Assembly (NCBI GenBank): GCA_024742835.1
Contig: JANSXS010000003.1
Coordinates: 1 to 64,000, forward strand
Length of the DNA stretch: 64,000 bases
Origin: Paracoccaceae bacterium
GTDB taxonomy: Bacteria; Pseudomonadota; Alphaproteobacteria; Rhodobacterales; Rhodobacteraceae
Direction: 5' to 3'
A program made the translations under genes and the position numbers. This document shows positions 62,567 through 64,000 of the stretch, piece after piece. The notes beneath the pieces are model-generated. The model saw only the letters and a program-made list of their open reading frames with translations. It was not told the DNA's origin and did no database searches. Numbering within the stretch: the first letter of the stretch is position 1; each line of letters opens with the position of its first letter.

Positions 62567-63163
62567 TCACGCGCGCCCCGGTTTTCCGGGCCGGGTCTGC
62601 CCCAGTTTCGCTACCGGGGCGTGACAGGGGCACGTCAACACGTGGTCGTTGACCATCCCCACCGCCTGCATGAAGGCGTAGACGATTGTGGGGCCGCAGA
62701 ACTTGAAACCCCGTTTCTTCAAATCCTTCGAAAGTTCGCGGGAAATTTCCGTCTCGGTCGGCACCTCCTCAAGGTGCTGCCAGCGGTTCTGAACGGGGCG
62801 CCCGCCGACCCTGTCCCACAGATATCTGTCAAACCCCTGTTCCGCCTCGATCGCCTGCCAGGCACGGGCGTTGGTGATCGCGGCCTCGATCTTGCCGCGA
62901 TGGCGGATGATGCCCTTGTTCTCCAGCAGGCGCGCCACCTCCGGTTCGCCCCAACCGGCAATGATATCTGGATCAAACCCCTGAAAAGCCGAACGAAAAT
63001 TCTCGCGCTTGCGCAGGATCGTGATCCAGCTCAACCCGGCCTGGAACCCGTCAAGAATAAGCTTTTCCCAAAGCGCGCGACTGTCGTGATCGGGCACGCC
63101 CCATTCGGTATCATGATAGGCTTCATAAAGCGGGTCCGCACCCACCCAACCGCATCTGTTCAT
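62567..63163 (-). CDS. tag: DNA-3-methyladenine glycosylase I
   Basis: A 198-residue base excision repair enzyme that removes 3-methyladenine. The N-terminal MNRCGWVGADPLYEAYHDTEWGVP carries the zinc-ligand Cys/His and the conserved Glu and Trp of the active site. GLSWITILRKRENFRSAF follows, and the C-terminal CPCHAP completes the zinc site. ATG 63163 was preferred to a start 45 nt upstream. Confidence 0.95.
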   Translation of the reverse strand: MNRCGWVGADPLYEAYHDTEWGVPDHDSRALWEKLILDGFQAGLSWITILRKRENFRSAFQGFDPDIIAGWGEPEVARLLENKGIIRHRGKIEAAITNARAWQAIEAEQGFDRYLWDRVGGRPVQNRWQHLEEVPTETEISRELSKDLKKRGFKFCGPTIVYAFMQAVGMVNDHVLTCPCHAPVAKLGQTRPGKPGRA

Positions 63164-63274
63164 CGCCCGAAGCCCCCTTTTTCCGCTGATGCACGCAATC
63201 TGACTCAACTTCGGTGTTTAACAGATAATTAGCCGCCGTGATCCAGTTTCGCCCTGTAGCGAGCGGAGAGATCC

Positions 63275-64000
63275 ATGGGGCAGAAACAGAAAAAATGGGC
63301 GGATGTCGAGGCGGGCCAGCACAATCCGCTGGCCTATGCCGTGACCGCGCGGGATCGCTCGGTGATCGAGATGGTGGACCACGCCGTGCGCCACAAGGAG
63401 GTGCTTCTGGCCTATCAGGCCGTGGTCCCGGCAGGCCGCCAGACGCGGCCCGCCTTTTACGAGGGGCTGGTGCGGGTGCTGGACGAAACCGGGCGCATCA
63501 TCCCCGCGCGCGATTTCATTCATCAGATCGAAACCACCGAAACAGGGCGCATAATTGATTGCCTGGCGCTGGAACAGGGGCTGCGCGCGCTGCAAAGGTT
63601 TCCTTTTCTGCGACTGTCGATCAACATGTCCGCGCGCTCCATCGGCTACGCGCGCTGGATGCGCGCGCTCAAACGCGGGCTGGGGCAGGATCCCACCATT
63701 GCCGAGCGGTTGATCCTCGAAATCACCGAAAGCTCGGCGATGCTGGTGCCGGAACTGGTGGTCAATTTCATGACTGATCTGCAACGCAAGGGGATCAGCT
63801 TTGCGATGGATGATTTCGGCGCGGGGTTCACCTCCTTTCGCTACTTGCGCGATTTCTATTTCGACATCGTCAAGATCGACGGGCAGTTCATCCGCGGCAT
63901 TGCCGACGATCCCGATAACCAGGTGCTGACGCGCGCGCTGGTGGCCATCGCCGAACAGTTCGATATGGTCACCGTGGCCGAAAGCGTCGAAAGGCCTCGT
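63275..64000 (+). CDS. EAL-domain cyclic-di-GMP phosphodiesterase-like protein (3' end outside window)
   Basis: The first 242 residues of an EAL-domain protein; the frame is open to the window edge. The EAL core motif reads YEGLVR in place of EALVR, retaining the Glu. Other metal and catalytic positions look intact: SINMSARS (Asn), EITES (Glu), MDDFGAGFTSF (Asp pair), KIDGQF (Lys) and AESVE (Glu) where AEGVE is usual. No sensory or GGDEF domain lies upstream within the gene. Phosphodiesterase activity is likely but not proven. A GAGAGATCC region precedes the ATG. Confidence 0.88.
   Translation, partial: MGQKQKKWADVEAGQHNPLAYAVTARDRSVIEMVDHAVRHKEVLLAYQAVVPAGRQTRPAFYEGLVRVLDETGRIIPARDFIHQIETTETGRIIDCLALEQGLRALQRFPFLRLSINMSARSIGYARWMRALKRGLGQDPTIAERLILEITESSAMLVPELVVNFMTDLQRKGISFAMDDFGAGFTSFRYLRDFYFDIVKIDGQFIRGIADDPDNQVLTRALVAIAEQFDMVTVAESVERPR

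Noticed and set aside
1-64000. tRNA, rRNA, CRISPR arrays, prophage or replication origin
   Set aside because: No cloverleaf-like segment, rRNA sequence, spaced direct repeats, phage structural genes or origin features were noticed in the window.

Overview
The window looks like chromosomal DNA of an alphaproteobacterium of the order Rhodobacterales (Roseobacter-type). The evidence is high GC, an RpoHII-type sigma-32 factor, Hint_2-domain proteins, an H-NS/HvrA-like nucleoid protein, a near-consensus CtrA box before comM and an alphaproteobacterial LexA box before dnaE2. Most of it is ordinary core genome with tight, often ATGA- or GTGA-overlapping operons. No tRNA, rRNA, CRISPR array, prophage or intact insertion sequence was seen.

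Layout: 0.2-4.4 kb holds trhO, a decayed IS5-type transposase, a LOV photoreceptor kinase, an H-NS-like protein and a VOC enzyme. 4.5-19.2 kb holds cysK, trpS, a rhomboid-like protein lacking catalytic residues, murJ, glnD, a lipoprotein, rsmI-yraN-gshB-esterase, comM and a two-gene cobalamin unit. 19.3-29.4 kb holds rpoH-chaN, coaBC-dut-moeB, an M3 peptidase, rppH and a dnaE2 without the usual C-terminal end. 29.4-35.5 kb holds a phosphohexomutase, kdsA, a KpsE/KpsT-like capsule export pair and asd with an unusual inverted-repeat leader. 35.7-40.4 kb holds a broken small gene, a DUF4139 protein, a carbonic anhydrase/SbtA/PII-like bicarbonate module and a degenerate Hpt protein. 40.5-50.0 kb holds aminopeptidase, NlpC/P60, ureohydrolase, methyltransferase, lytic transglycosylase, RNase R, a DUF2064 protein and dapE. 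50.3-53.0 kb holds two Hint-domain proteins. 53.0-64.0 kb holds a cation exchanger, dapD, a LOG protein, apt, mtnP, an rlmN/amidoligase/glutamine-amidotransferase operon, a cold-shock gene, tag and the start of an EAL-domain gene.

The most unusual signal is a dispersed palindromic repeat. The full form is about 112-116 bp, made of two hairpin modules between TAAAGCG-type ends. Three full copies, three single-module copies and two decayed copies are visible. In most copies the end of the repeat is itself the stop codon of the adjacent gene. Other items of interest are the SbtA/PII-like/carbonic anhydrase unit, the amidoligase-glutamine amidotransferase pair, the asd leader structure, and several enzymes that keep their fold but have lost catalytic residues (rhomboid, Hpt, second Hint protein).

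All functions are inferred from sequence recognition. No database search or folding program was run.
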